Assembly (NCBI GenBank): GCA_963814975.1
Contig: CAWFFB010000014.1
Coordinates: 186,001-250,000, forward strand
DNA: 64,000 nt
Reading direction: 5' to 3'
Origin: CAVUXJ01 sp963814975
GTDB taxonomy: Bacteria; Acidobacteriota; Vicinamibacteria; Vicinamibacterales; CAVVIG01
Position 1 is the stretch's first letter; the number at the start of each line of letters is the position of its first letter. Under the pieces are notes generated by a model, which made no database searches, was not told the DNA's origin, and saw only the letters and a program-made list of their open reading frames with translations. Position numbers and translations under genes: made by a program. This document shows, piece by piece, positions 39,322 through 48,517 of the stretch.

Positions 39322-40725
39322 TCAAACCTGCTTCATGAGCGCTGGAATCCCGGGGTCCTGATCCGGCAGCACTGTCCGAAGGTCCAGCAGCAGCCGATTC
39401 TTTTCGATGCGGGCGATGAGTGGCGGCGAGAGATGGCGCAGCCGTTCTTCGAGCCCATCGAGGGTCAGCCCCTGTTTCTCGATGGCGACGACCCAGGTCG
39501 GCAACTCGATTCCCGGCGCGCTTCCGCCGCCCACGGTCGAGACGCTTTCGCGCAGCTCGGCGCGCCACCCGCTGATCGTGTTCAGCTGCGCGGCGAGCGA
39601 GGCCGCGCGCGCGCGGATCTGCTCGGCAGTCGTGGTCAGCATCCGCTGCACCGGAACCGTCGTGGCCGCACGCCCGGCGGCGTACTCCGCCAGCGTCGCC
39701 TCGAGGGCTCCGTAGGTGAGCTTGTCGACGCGCAACGCGCGCATCAGCGGATGGCGGCGGACGCGGTCGAGGAGCGCCACCCGTCCGAGGATGATGCCCG
39801 ATTGCGGGCCGCCGAGCAGCTTGTCTCCGCTGAAGCAGCACACGTCGACGCCCGTCTCGACCGAGGTTTCGACGGCGGGCTCGCGCCGATCCAGCGGATG
39901 AGCCGCGAGCCCGGCGCGGCTCGCGGCAGGACCCGCGAGATGACCGCTGCCAAGATCCTCAGCCACCGGCACGCCCAGGCGTCGGCCCAGCGAGATCAAC
40001 TCGTCGAGATTCGGCCGCTCCGTAAAACCCTCGATCCTGAAGTTCGAGGGATGGACGCGCAGAATCAATGCCGTCCGGTCGCTGACTGCCGCGGCGTAAT
40101 CGGAGACCCGCGTCTTGTTCGTCGTTCCCACTTCGCGCAACACCGCGCCCGATTGAGCCATGATGTCGGGGACGCGGAACCCGCCACCGATTTCGACCAG
40201 CTCGCCTCGCGAGACCACCACCTCCCTGCCGGATGCGAGCGCGGCCAGGACGAGCATCGTCGCCGCGGCGTTGTTGTTCACGATGACGGCGGCTTCTGCG
40301 CCGGTGAGGCGACAGAGCAGCGCTTCGGCGTGGATGTCGCGCCGGCCCCGCTCGCCGCGGGCGACGTCATACTCGAGCGTGGCGTAGCCGCGTGCGATTT
40401 CCGCCATACGATCGATCGCCGCGGGCGCGAGTGGGGCGCGGCCCAGATTCGTGTGGATGATCACCCCGGTGGCATTGATGACCGGTTGCAGGGAAGACCG
40501 GAACACGTCCCCGAGGCGCGCCGCGGCGAGTGCTTCGATCCGCGCGATGACCATACCGGGATCGCCGATCGGGGCCCCCGAGGCGGCGATGTCCTCTCGA
40601 GCGGCAGCCGCGCCGGCGCGCAAGGCGTCGATGGTCGCGCCCGAGCCGAACTGCGCTTCGAGCAGCCGGATGGCGGGCCGCTGCCGGAGCTGCTCAATCG
40701 ACGGGATGCTTCTGAAATCGGACAT
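39322..40725 (-). CDS. selA: L-seryl-tRNA(Sec) selenium transferase
   Basis: 467 residues, PLP-dependent. It turns Ser-tRNA(Sec) into Sec-tRNA(Sec) with selenophosphate. Seen: NATGVIIHTNLGRAPLAPAA, EYDVARGERGRRDIHAEALL, VVSRGELVEIGGGFRVPDIM, VGTTNKTRVSDY and the PLP lysine in CCFSGDKLLGGPQSGII. Start at MSDFRSIPSIEQLRQRPA, a typical N-terminus. No selB, selC or selD in this window, so the rest of the selenocysteine machinery must be elsewhere. Confidence 0.95.
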   Translation of the reverse strand: MSDFRSIPSIEQLRQRPAIRLLEAQFGSGATIDALRAGAAAAREDIAASGAPIGDPGMVIARIEALAAARLGDVFRSSLQPVINATGVIIHTNLGRAPLAPAAIDRMAEIARGYATLEYDVARGERGRRDIHAEALLCRLTGAEAAVIVNNNAAATMLVLAALASGREVVVSRGELVEIGGGFRVPDIMAQSGAVLREVGTTNKTRVSDYAAAVSDRTALILRVHPSNFRIEGFTERPNLDELISLGRRLGVPVAEDLGSGHLAGPAASRAGLAAHPLDRREPAVETSVETGVDVCCFSGDKLLGGPQSGIILGRVALLDRVRRHPLMRALRVDKLTYGALEATLAEYAAGRAATTVPVQRMLTTTAEQIRARAASLAAQLNTISGWRAELRESVSTVGGGSAPGIELPTWVVAIEKQGLTLDGLEERLRHLSPPLIARIEKNRLLLDLRTVLPDQDPGIPALMKQV

Positions 40726-40747
40726 CGAGGATGCTCGAAATGGCGGA

Positions 40748-40816
40748 TTGCAGAGTGCAGATTGAATTGCAGATTCAGTCTCCAACTGAAATAAATCTGC
40801 AATCTGAACTCTGCAA
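40748..40816. repeat. Long imperfect hairpin of AT-rich words between selA and a divergent gene
   Basis: TTGCAGAGTGCAGATTGAAT on the left pairs with AATCTGCAATCTGAACTCTG CAA on the right (written in parts) through arms TTGCAGAG (40748-40755) and CTCTGCAA (40809-40816). It lies between divergent genes, so it is a leader or promoter-region structure, not a terminator, for at least one of them. Confidence 0.6.
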
Positions 40817-40847
40817 TTTCAAAGTGTTATGCTAACACTTCGCCCTG

Positions 40848-41261
40848 ATGGCATCCGATCCTCCGAAGTTCCGTCCGCTGGAACGATTCTGGCCGTACGC
40901 GGAGCTGCCGGAGCAGCCGACGGAGGAAGAGCTCGCAGCGATCGATCCCGATCTGTACGAGGCGCTCTTCGGTGCGCAGCCGAGGCCCTTTTCGATCACG
41001 TTGGTGTTCCCCCCGCTGACGGTGCCCGACTTCGATCGCGCGCTCGCGCTGGCTCGCGGCTCGGCCGAATTTCGAGAGACCGGAGTGGGGGCCGGCCGCC
41101 GTTATCGCGCCCGCTTCTGGTCGAGCGATGCGCTGCGGCTGCGCGACGTCTTCCAGATTGTCGGGCCCTCCGATGCCACCGAGGTCCTGATCGACGACCG
41201 CCCGGTGCCGTATGCGCGCGAGCTCTGGCTCCCGCTGGTGTGGTTTCTGCTTCCACGGTAA
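40848..41261 (+). CDS. Hypothetical protein of 137 residues
   Basis: Starts ATGGCATCC, no frameshift. No signal peptide or helix; residues KFRPLERFWPYAELPEQPTE and DPDLYEALFG at the start, then FSITLVFPPLTVPDFDRALA and a beta-rich second half. The sequence is unrecognised. The next gene starts 6 bp after its stop, so the two are an operon. Confidence 0.7.
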   Translation: MASDPPKFRPLERFWPYAELPEQPTEEELAAIDPDLYEALFGAQPRPFSITLVFPPLTVPDFDRALALARGSAEFRETGVGAGRRYRARFWSSDALRLRDVFQIVGPSDATEVLIDDRPVPYARELWLPLVWFLLPR

Positions 41262-41267
41262 ACGATC

Positions 41268-41855
41268 GTGGCCGCCCCCCCGACCGATACCGAACGCGAT
41301 CTCCAGCGACTCGAGGCGGCGCTCAAGCAGCTCGAGGCCGAATACAACATGTTTTTCTCCGGCCAGCTGCCCAAGCCCCCATGGCAGACCCGCAGCCGCG
41401 TCGAGGCGATCGTCAAACAGTACGACCGCGCGCCCCCCCGGAACACGGGTGAGCGATTCCGGTTCCTGACGCTGCAGGCGCGGTATGCCGCGTTCGTCGA
41501 TTTGTGGGATCGCGGCCTCCGTGCCAGGGAGGAAGGCCGGGCCGGTCCTTTCGCACACAAGCGCAGCGACAAACCGCCGGAGCCGCAACGTCCGTCCGAT
41601 CGGATCATGCATGTGGCGTCCTTCCGCGATCCGATGAAGGAGATGGACAAGCTCCACGATTTGTACAACTCGCTCGTCGAGGCACGCCGCGAAATCGGCG
41701 AGCCAGCAGTGCCGTTCCACAAGTTCACCGATCTCGTGAAGAGCCAGGTCAAGAAGCTGAAAGATGCGGGCACAGGCGAGGTCGCGTTTCGCGTGGCGGT
41801 CAAGGACGGCAAGGTGAGCTTCACCGCCCGCGGCATGAAGGACGGCCCGGACTGA
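41268..41855 (+). CDS. Cytosolic protein with MXAN_5187 C-terminal-like domain
   Basis: GTG start, 195 residues. The N-terminal half is helical (DLQRLEAALKQLEAEYNMFF, RSRVEAIVKQYDR, ERFRFLTLQARYAAFVDLWD), and the C-terminal part reads KEMDKLHDLYNSLVEARREI, FHKFTDLVKSQVKKLKDAGT, EVAFRVAVKDGKVSFTARGM, which resembles the MXAN_5187 C-terminal domain of myxobacteria and Acidobacteriota. Biological role unknown. Coupled with the previous gene. Confidence 0.72.
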   Translation: MAAPPTDTERDLQRLEAALKQLEAEYNMFFSGQLPKPPWQTRSRVEAIVKQYDRAPPRNTGERFRFLTLQARYAAFVDLWDRGLRAREEGRAGPFAHKRSDKPPEPQRPSDRIMHVASFRDPMKEMDKLHDLYNSLVEARREIGEPAVPFHKFTDLVKSQVKKLKDAGTGEVAFRVAVKDGKVSFTARGMKDGPD

Positions 41856-42014
41856 GTCAGTACCAGCAGTTGTCAACTCACAGCGATCAGCGCGCCGCAG
41901 TTTCAGCCGCGGCGGCGCTGATGGCGGACAGCCGATCGCTGAGCGCCTTGGCTTTTCGTAAAGCCAGCCTTGATCCGGACTGTGATGTTTGGTGTTGTCG
42001 GGAAGCGCGGGCGG

Positions 42015-42042
42015 AGCCGGACGCCCCGAAGGACGTCCGGCT
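42015..42042 (-). terminator. 12-bp UUCG-loop hairpin behind cspA
   Basis: On the minus transcript the arms AGCCGGACGTCC and GGGCGTCCGGCT enclose TTCG, with one wobble pair. It begins 11 bp past the cspA stop. No T-run follows, so it may be a 3' stabiliser or a weak terminator. The arm sequence AGCCGGAC is shared with the palindrome in lhr. Confidence 0.6.
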
Positions 42043-42052
42043 TTCCAAAGGA

Positions 42053-42256
42053 CTAGATTTTGGTGACGTTGCCGGCCTGCGGGCCCTTGGGACCGTCAAC
42101 GATCTCGAACTCTACCGCCTGGCCTTCTTCGAGCGAGCGGAAGCCGTCGCCCTGAATTGCGGAGTAGTGTACGAAGACGTCGCTGCCTCCGTCGCGTTCG
42201 ATGAACCCGTAACCCTTGGCGTTGTTGAACCACTTGACCTTGCCTGTGATGCGCAT
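42053..42256 (-). CDS. Cold-shock domain protein
   Basis: 67 residues, an OB-fold that binds single-stranded RNA and DNA. RNP1 is KGYGFIERD and RNP2 is DVFVHYSAI; the protein begins MRITGKVKWFNNAKGYGFIE and ends GPKGPQAGNVTKI. AGGAAG lies 7 bp ahead of the ATG. Genes of this family often have long regulated 5' leaders; the sequence upstream (42257-42460) contains a hairpin with a T-run on this strand. Confidence 0.95.
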   Translation of the reverse strand: MRITGKVKWFNNAKGYGFIERDGGSDVFVHYSAIQGDGFRSLEEGQAVEFEIVDGPKGPQAGNVTKI

Positions 42257-42374
42257 CGTTCTCTTCCTACGTGCTAGGACGCCGCATTAATTCGCCGCGT
42301 CATGAACCAACCCCGGCAGACCACCGCGGTGCGGCCCGGCCTCAATCCGGCCGGACCAGAGCGGTCCCCGAAGC

Positions 42375-42402
42375 AAAAAAAAAGGCCGCGTCTGCGGCCT
42401 TT
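42375..42402 (-). terminator. Intrinsic terminator structure on the minus strand, upstream of cspA
   Basis: AAAGGCCGC and GCGGCCTTT (9 bp stem, loop GTCT), followed on the minus strand by nine Ts (42375-42383). It reads toward cspA from the purH side. Either it blocks antisense transcripts from purH or it is an attenuator in a long cspA leader. Confidence 0.75.
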
Positions 42403-42460
42403 CCCTTACGGCGCCAGGCCCGCCCGGCGTCGGGGGTGATAATACTGGACTTTCCTTGAT

Positions 42461-44065
42461 ATGCCAAGAGCCCTGCTGAGTGTGTCCGACAAGACCGGTG
42501 TCGTCGATCTGGGGCGCGGCCTGCTCGCGCGCGGGTTCGAGATCGTATCGACGGGCGGCACCGCACGTGCCCTCGCCGGTGCAGGTCTTCCCGTCACGAG
42601 CGTGTCGGCGCTCACCGGTTTTCCCGAGATGATGGATGGCCGTCTGAAAACGCTGCACCCGGCCGTCCACGGCGGCATTCTGGCCCGTCGCGATCGTCCA
42701 GACGATTTGGCCGCGCTCGAGACGCAGCGCATCGGCCTCGTCGACGTGGTCGTTGTCAACCTGTATCCATTCGTCGAGACGGCCTCGAATCCCGCGACCC
42801 CCTTCGAGGCGCTCGTCGAGGAGATCGACATCGGCGGGCCCTCCCTTGTGCGCGCGGCCGCGAAGAATTTCCTCGGCGTGCTCGTCATCGTCGATCCGGA
42901 CGACTACCCCCGGCTGCTCTCGGCGCTCGACGAGGGTCCCCGTCTGGCCTTTCGATTCGAGCTGATGCGGAAGGCGTTCGACCACACCGCGGCGTACGAC
43001 ACTGCCATCGCGAAGACACTCGCGGGGGTGACCCTCGCGAACGACCAGTTCGGGCGCCTTGCCCCCAGCGAGGCGTCAGGGCTTCACGATCGGCTCGAGA
43101 TATCGCTCGCCAGAGTCCGGGACCTCCGATATGGCGAGAATCCGCATCAGGCGGCGGGCTGGTATCGGCCATCGGATCGGGGTCCGGAGAGTGGCGTGGT
43201 CCTCGCCTCGGGGAAGGAGCTTTCCTACACGAACCTGCTGGACCTCGACGCCGCCGCGCGCCTGGTCCTCGAGTTCGACGAGCCGGCCGCCGTGGTCGTC
43301 AAACACACGAATCCCTGCGGCGCCGCCATCGGCGACTCGGCGGCCGATGCGTACGTCCGCGCGCGTGAGGCTGACAGCCTGGCGGCATTCGGCGGCATCG
43401 TCGGGCTCAACCGGCCGATTGACGCCGGCGCCGCCGAAGCGATCGTGTCGACATTCATCGAGGCTGTGCTCGCGCCGGCCGTCGAAGACGACGCGCGTCC
43501 CGTTCTCGCGCGAAAGCCGAATATGCGCGTCCTGATCGCGGACTTCGAGGCGCTGCGCCGCGGCGAGCTGGACTTTCGGTCGGCTCTCGGCGGGATGCTC
43601 GTGCAGGAGCGCGACGCGGTGAGCGAAGCGCGACGCCCGTGGGGCGGTGCCGCGGCCGATGACATACGCGTCGTGACAAAGCGGGCACCCTCGGCGCCCG
43701 AATGGAAGGCGCTACGGTTTGCGTGGCGTATCGCGGCGCACGTGAAATCGAACACCGTCATCTTCACCGACGCGCGGCGGACGCTCGCGATTGGGGCGGG
43801 TCAGATGAGCCGCGTGGACGCCGTGAACGTCGCGATCATGAAGGCACAGGCGGGCGGGGCGAGCCCGTCTCGATCGCTGGCCGGATCCGTTGCCGCTTCG
43901 GACGCGTTCTTTCCGTTCCGCGACGGGTTGGACGCGGTGGCGGCTGCCGGCGCCACCGCGGTCGTGCAACCGGGCGGATCCGTACGCGATGCGGAGGTGA
44001 TTGCGGCTGCCGACGAGCACGGTCTTGCGATGGTCTTCACCGGCAGGCGGCATTTCAGGCACTGA
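42461..44065 (+). CDS. purH: Bifunctional AICAR formyltransferase/IMP cyclohydrolase
   Basis: 534 residues; catalyses the last two steps of IMP synthesis. N-terminal IMP cyclohydrolase domain: LLSVSDKTGVVDLGRGL, VSTGGTARAL and GRLKTLHPAVHGGILARRD. C-terminal transformylase: LRYGENPHQAAGWYRP, VVVKHTNPCGAAIGDSAADA, DSLAAFGGIVGLNRP, AWRIAAHVKSNTVIFTD, GAGQMSRVDAVNVA, ASDAFFPFRDGLDAVAAAGA and AVVQPGGSVRDAEVIAAADE. Start at ATG 42461; no strong ribosome site. Frame intact. Confidence 0.96.
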   Translation: MPRALLSVSDKTGVVDLGRGLLARGFEIVSTGGTARALAGAGLPVTSVSALTGFPEMMDGRLKTLHPAVHGGILARRDRPDDLAALETQRIGLVDVVVVNLYPFVETASNPATPFEALVEEIDIGGPSLVRAAAKNFLGVLVIVDPDDYPRLLSALDEGPRLAFRFELMRKAFDHTAAYDTAIAKTLAGVTLANDQFGRLAPSEASGLHDRLEISLARVRDLRYGENPHQAAGWYRPSDRGPESGVVLASGKELSYTNLLDLDAAARLVLEFDEPAAVVVKHTNPCGAAIGDSAADAYVRAREADSLAAFGGIVGLNRPIDAGAAEAIVSTFIEAVLAPAVEDDARPVLARKPNMRVLIADFEALRRGELDFRSALGGMLVQERDAVSEARRPWGGAAADDIRVVTKRAPSAPEWKALRFAWRIAAHVKSNTVIFTDARRTLAIGAGQMSRVDAVNVAIMKAQAGGASPSRSLAGSVAASDAFFPFRDGLDAVAAAGATAVVQPGGSVRDAEVIAAADEHGLAMVFTGRRHFRH

Positions 44066-44081
44066 CGGTCTAGCGGTTCGG

Positions 44082-44098
44082 GGTTCGAAGGGTCCTAG
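44082..44098 (+). repeat. Intergenic word GGTTCGAAGGGTCCTAG
   Basis: One of three related words (others at 46137-46153 and, inverted, 48499-48517), all in gaps between genes of this 4 kb section. It looks like a tRNA T-arm but no tRNA folds around it. Confidence 0.5.
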
Positions 44099-44173
44099 CC
44101 GCCACTGCGCGGCTGCGAAGTAGTGAAGCCTCCTCGGCCCCGGGCGCTGTAGAATCGCGTCGGAGGTAGGTCG

Positions 44174-45386
44174 ATGAAGCACGGCAGACCGAGCCGGCGG
44201 CAACTCCTGCAGATTGGGGGCGGCGGTGGGTGGAAGCCTGCTGGCCGGTCAGAAGGCGCTGGCCCTCGAAGCCGATCCGCGAAAGCTTGGAGAGCCGCTG
44301 GGCCCCTACGGTGAGCGGTCGCCCTTCGAGAAGGCGGTCCGCTGGCGGCGCGAGTCGAAGACGCCGGAGACGGGCTCGAGCTTCACGCCTCTCCACGACT
44401 CGGTCGGCATTCTGACCCCGTCAGCCCTCCACTACGAGCGGCATCATTCGGGCATACCCACGATCGATCCCGCGGGGCATCGCCTCGTCGTTCACGGCCT
44501 GGTGGATCGGCCGCTCTCCCTTTCGATGGCCGAGATCCGGCGCCTGCCGTCGGTGACGCGCATCCTGGCGCTCGAATGCGGCGGCAACAGCGGCAGTGAG
44601 TGGGCCGCCACAACCGGACCCGACGTCCAGCGGAGTTATGGTCTCCTCAGTGGCAGCGAATGGACCGGCGTCCCGTTGTCGCTGCTGCTCGCCGAAGCCG
44701 GCGTGCAGCCGCGCGCGTCATGGGTGATTGCCGAAGGCGCCGATGCCTGCCGGATGATGCGCAGCATTCCGCTGGCGAAAGCGATGGAGAACTCGCTGCT
44801 CGCCTACGGCCAGAACGGCGAGGCGATGCGTCCCGCCCAAGGATACCCGCTGCGGCTGATCAACCCCGGGTGGGAGGGCAACACGAATGTGAAGTGGCTG
44901 CACAGCCTGAGGGTCACCGACCAGCCGTACATGGCGCGCGACGAAACGTCCAAGTACTCGGACCTGATGCCGGACGGCAAGGCAAGGATCTTCACCTACG
45001 CGATGGAGGCGAAGTCGGTCATCACGTTTCCGTCCGGCGGGCAACGGCTGCCGGCACGGGGACTGTACGAACTGACCGGCCTTGCCTGGTCAGGGCGCGG
45101 GCGGATCGAGCGGGTCGAGGTGACCACCGACGGTGGAAAGACCTGGGTCAAGGCAGAGTTGCAGGAGCCGCGGCTGCCGATTGCGCTGACGCGTTTCCGA
45201 CTGGCATGGCGGTTCGACGGCCAGGACACCACCATCGCGTCGCGCGCCATCGATGAAACCGGCTACGTCCAGCCGACGCGCGCCGCCTTGATTGCTGCTC
45301 GCGGCACCAATTCCGCGTATCACTACAACGGCATCAAGGTCTGGAACGTCCGCGCCGACGGGACCGTGACAAATGTGGAAACTTAG
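44174..45386 (+). CDS. Tat-exported molybdopterin sulfite/sulfane dehydrogenase subunit, SoxC-like (one frameshift)
   Basis: ATG at 44174 follows GGAGGTAGG. A twin-arginine signal (SRRQLLQIGG) is interrupted by a one-base shift near 44215 and continues GAAVGGSLLAGQKALA. The Moco domain has the ligand Cys in ILALECGGNSGSEW and PAQGYPLRLINPGWEGNTNVKW, and the dimerisation domain ends TNSAYHYNGIKVWNVR. SoxC partners a c-type cytochrome SoxD; a cytochrome gene overlaps the 3' end here. Without soxXYZAB nearby the substrate may be sulfite rather than a Sox carrier-bound sulfane, so SorAB-like use is possible. Confidence 0.86.
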
Positions 45387-46095
45387 TGGCCCGTCTCGGC
45401 TGATCAAGAACTACCTTCCGGGCGGGGCATCCCGGCTGGCGGCGTTGCTCCTCCCTCACATACTCCCGGTGTGCTCGGTCGTCGCGCCTTGCCATCCGGG
45501 GTCCCCGGCGCGGCACCCGCGCTGGGGTGGTCGTCCGGGCGCTGCGCTCCGGAATCTAGTCCTTGTTCAACCGAGGCGGGCCACTTGCGCGATCCTCCTC
45601 GCAGCGACTGCCACACTGTCGGCGCAGTCGCCTCGATACGGAGTGGGTCGGCCGCCGACGCCGGAAGAGATCCGCGAGCTCGGGTCGGCAATCGCGCCAG
45701 ATGGCACGGGCCTGCCTCGAGGGGCCGGGACGGTTGCGGAGGGACGGAAACTCTTCGCGGCGCAGTGCGCGCGGTGTCACGGACCCACGGGAGAAGGTGA
45801 CGTGGGGCCGAGACTGGTAGGCGGGCAAGGAACTCTCAGTACCCCGCGGCCTCTCAAGACAGTCGGGAGCTTCTGGCCGTACGCGACGACGTTGTGGGAT
45901 TACGTCAATCGGGCGATGCCATTCGATCGCCCCGGCTTGCTCGAGCCACCGGAGGTGTACGCGGCGGTGGCCTACGTGCTGAACCTGAACGGCATCATCG
46001 AGGAGGACCGGGTGATGGACGCGACAAGCCTCCCGAAGGTGAAGATGCCGAACCGCGATGGGTTCGTCGCCGATCCCCGGCCGGATGTCCGATAG
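45373..46095 (+). CDS. Exported c-type cytochrome subunit, SoxD/SorB-like, with an extended N-terminus
   Basis: The mature part begins after TCAILLAATATLSAQS and reads YGVGRPPTPEEIRELGSAI, then the heme c site CARCHGPTGEGDVGPRL and a methionine region (RVMDATSLPKVKMPN). ATG at 45373 overlaps the 3' end of the SoxC-like gene by 14 bp and no other start in frame precedes the signal-like helix. The first ~60 residues contain the translation of a dispersed repeat (45413-45490), so the original N-terminus was probably shorter. Electron acceptor for the molybdoenzyme. Confidence 0.8.
   Translation: MWKLSGPSRLIKNYLPGGASRLAALLLPHILPVCSVVAPCHPGSPARHPRWGGRPGAALRNLVLVQPRRATCAILLAATATLSAQSPRYGVGRPPTPEEIRELGSAIAPDGTGLPRGAGTVAEGRKLFAAQCARCHGPTGEGDVGPRLVGGQGTLSTPRPLKTVGSFWPYATTLWDYVNRAMPFDRPGLLEPPEVYAAVAYVLNLNGIIEEDRVMDATSLPKVKMPNRDGFVADPRPDVR
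45413..45490. repeat. Dispersed intergenic repeat, copy at the 5' end of the cytochrome gene
   Basis: GGGCATCCCGGCTGGC-type start (here GGGGCATCCCGGCTGGC), CCTCACATACTCCCGG and GTGCTCGGTCGTCGCG match the copy at 54878-54950 over about 65 bases with few differences. It lies inside the open frame and adds an unusual leader to the protein. Confidence 0.7.
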
Positions 46096-46136
46096 AAGGC
46101 CCTCCGCGAGACGCTCCGCCATTTTTTCTGCAGCGA

Positions 46137-46153
46137 GGTTCGAAGGGTTCCAG
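46137..46153 (+). repeat. Intergenic word GGTTCGAAGGGTTCCAG
   Basis: Second copy of the word at 44082, in the 259 bp gap between the convergent cytochrome and PQQ-enzyme genes. The rest of the gap shows no gene and no clear terminator hairpin. Confidence 0.5.
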
Positions 46154-46354
46154 AGGTCCGAAGATCTTCATAGCGCTTGCCGCCCGACACACTTCTCCGA
46201 CCGCACTACTGTGGCCAAGTTTGCCGGATTCCTGCTGAGGCACCGGTCGCCAGGTTGGTGGATAGCCGGGAAAATAGTTGCCGGGTCGTCCCACTTTCAT
46301 TGAGGCGAGCAAGACCCGGCCCTGGTACTTTTGATCTACTTTCTTCTGCAAGTA

Positions 46355-48438
46355 CTACTGCAGTCTGTAGGCCACAAGCTCCCCAGGGAACGCCGCCCCG
46401 CTGACCGCCACGACGATGTACTGTTTGCCGTTCACCATATAGGTCATCGGCGATCCGGTCTGAGGCGCAGGCATGTACACCGCGCCCACTTCTTTCCCGG
46501 TGGCTTTGTCGTAGGCGCGAAGCATGGCGCCGCGCACGCCGCCCGGCGTCGGGCCGAAGCCGGCTTCTCCTGATATAAGCAGCGTCTTCGTCACGAGCGA
46601 CCCGACGACGCCGGGTCGGCCCGTACGGGGAATGTTCAACCCCTTCAGCGCTGGATTATTTCGAATGGCGTCCGGTGTCTCGCCGTGCGCGACCTGCCAG
46701 ATGATTTCCCCCTTGGTCAGATCGATGGCGCTGATCTGTCCGTATGGTGGCTTCATGAGCGGCAGCCCGCGCACTGTCAAACCGCCACCACCGCCCCCGC
46801 GCCCTCGGCCGGAGGGCCCGGAGGTACAGTCGGGACAAGCGCCGGCGCCGGCGCCACTGGCGCGGCCCCCATCGGAGCGCCTTGCGCCCGCGCACCGACC
46901 ACCGCATTGCCCTGGATGTACGCAAGATCGCTTTTGGAGTCCGGGCGAGGCGGCACGAGCCCGAGCTGGCTGATCGTCTTTTGCGAGTTCGCATACAGAA
47001 TGCCGGTTTCCGGATCGTACGAGCCGCCAGGCCAGTTCGTCCCGCCGCCGGCCGCCGCCATCACGAGCGTCGCGAGCGGCCCTTCGACCTTGCTGACCAC
47101 AGGTGGCGTGAACACCGGCCCGATCTTGTATTTGGAGATCACTTTCATGCCTTCGGCGCGCAGCTCGGGCGTGAAATCGATGAGATCGTCAACCACGAAT
47201 CCCTGCGCGTCGTAGTTGAAGGGCCGGCCGCGTGCATCGAGCGGAAACGGCTGCGTCGGCGAATACCATTCGTTCGGGACGTCGCCCTTCGGTACCGGGC
47301 GCTCTTCGATCGGCCACAGCGGCTGTCCGGTGACGCGATCGAACACGTAGAGGAATGCCTGCTTGGTGGGCTGCGCAACCGCCTTGATGATCTTTCCGTT
47401 TCGGTTGATGTCCACCAGAATCGGCGGGCAGGGGATGTCGTGGTCCCAGATGCCGTGGTGCACAAGCTGGTAGTGCCACTTGCGCCTGCCGGTTTTCAGG
47501 TCGACGGCGACAAGGCTTTCGGCGAAGAGATTGGCGCCCGGCCGGTCGGCGCCGAAGTAGTCGCCCGTGGCGCTCTCGACTGGCAGGTAGGCCATGCCGA
47601 GCTCCTCATCGATGCTGATCTGTCCCCACGCGCCGGTGTTGCCGGTATATGACCACGAGTCGTTCAGCCACGTCTCGTTCCCGAATTCGCCCGGCTGCGG
47701 AATGGTGTGAAAGATCCACAGCCGCTTGCCGGTCCGCACGTCGAACCCGCGGACGTATCCCTTCACGTTGGTCTTCCCCGTGGGGATGCCGCCCGATTTG
47801 TGCGCGGCCCCGATGATGACGACGTTGCCGGCGACCATCGGCGTCGAGTGCAGACCGATCTCGGCGGACATGGGATCGATCACCTGGTCGTTGTTCTGCT
47901 TCAGATCGATGATGCCGTTGTTGCCGAACGTCGGCACGCGGATCCCGGTTTTCGCGTTCAACGCCACCAGCTGATACCCAATCGTGACGTAGAGGATTCG
48001 CTCCTCCTTGCCGTCGGTCCAGTAGGCCAGGCCGCGGCCCGAGAGCTGCCGTGGCGCCGCCAACGCGCGTGCGCCTTCGCGCTCGCTGTGCACCCACAGC
48101 TCTTCACCGGTTTCCGGATCGATCGCCACGACGGCGCGCCGGGTGCCGCCGGTCGAATACAGCACGCCGTTGGCCATCAGCGGCGTCGATTCGAACGTAA
48201 ACTCCGGCCGGGGTCCGAGATGCTCGGTCTTGAAGCGCCAGGCGACGGTGAGCTCGCTGAAATTGGTGGCGTTGATCTGATCCAACGGCGAGTACCGCGT
48301 GTGTCCGGCGTCGCCGCCATACCAACGCCACTCGCCGCTTCTTGCGCCCGACTGTCCGTGCACGCCGACGACGGTCCACGATAGTGCGACGACGAGCGCG
48401 ACGAGAAGTGATGGGTAGCGGGAGATTCTGCGCAACAT
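46355..48438 (-). CDS. PQQ-dependent dehydrogenase, eight-bladed quinoprotein propeller (one frameshift)
   Basis: About 690 residues with a signal peptide (LLVALVVALSWTVVGVHG) and GGAG before the ATG. Propeller landmarks: EWRWYGGDAGHTRYSPLDQI, YSTGGTRRAVVAIDPETGE, GIWDHDIPCPPILVDI and WPIEERPVPKGDVPNEWYSP. The frame breaks near 46785 in a GC-rich run and resumes LTVRGLPLMKPPYGQISAID, MLRAYDKATGKEVGAVYMPA and YIVVAVSGAAFPGELVAYRL. The type resembles membrane-side glucose/sorbosone-type enzymes but it lacks a fused cytochrome c and membrane helices. Substrate unknown; PQQ synthesis genes are not in the window. Confidence 0.84.
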
Positions 48439-48498
48439 GGGCCTCTCCTTTTTGGAGCAATCAGTGCGTGGCTCGCAGCATAACCCCGAATACGTGAT

Positions 48499-48517
48499 GG
48501 AACCTTTCGAACCCTAG
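48499..48517 (-). repeat. Intergenic word, inverted copy (GGAACCTTTCGAACCCTAG)
   Basis: Inverted relative to the copies at 44082 and 46137. It directly follows the stop of the heptose kinase gene. Confidence 0.45.

Noticed and set aside
44070..44110. tRNA-like T-arm (GGTTCGAAG)
   Set aside because: No acceptor, D-arm or anticodon stem can be formed nearby; the same word recurs at 46137 and 48499 as a repeat.
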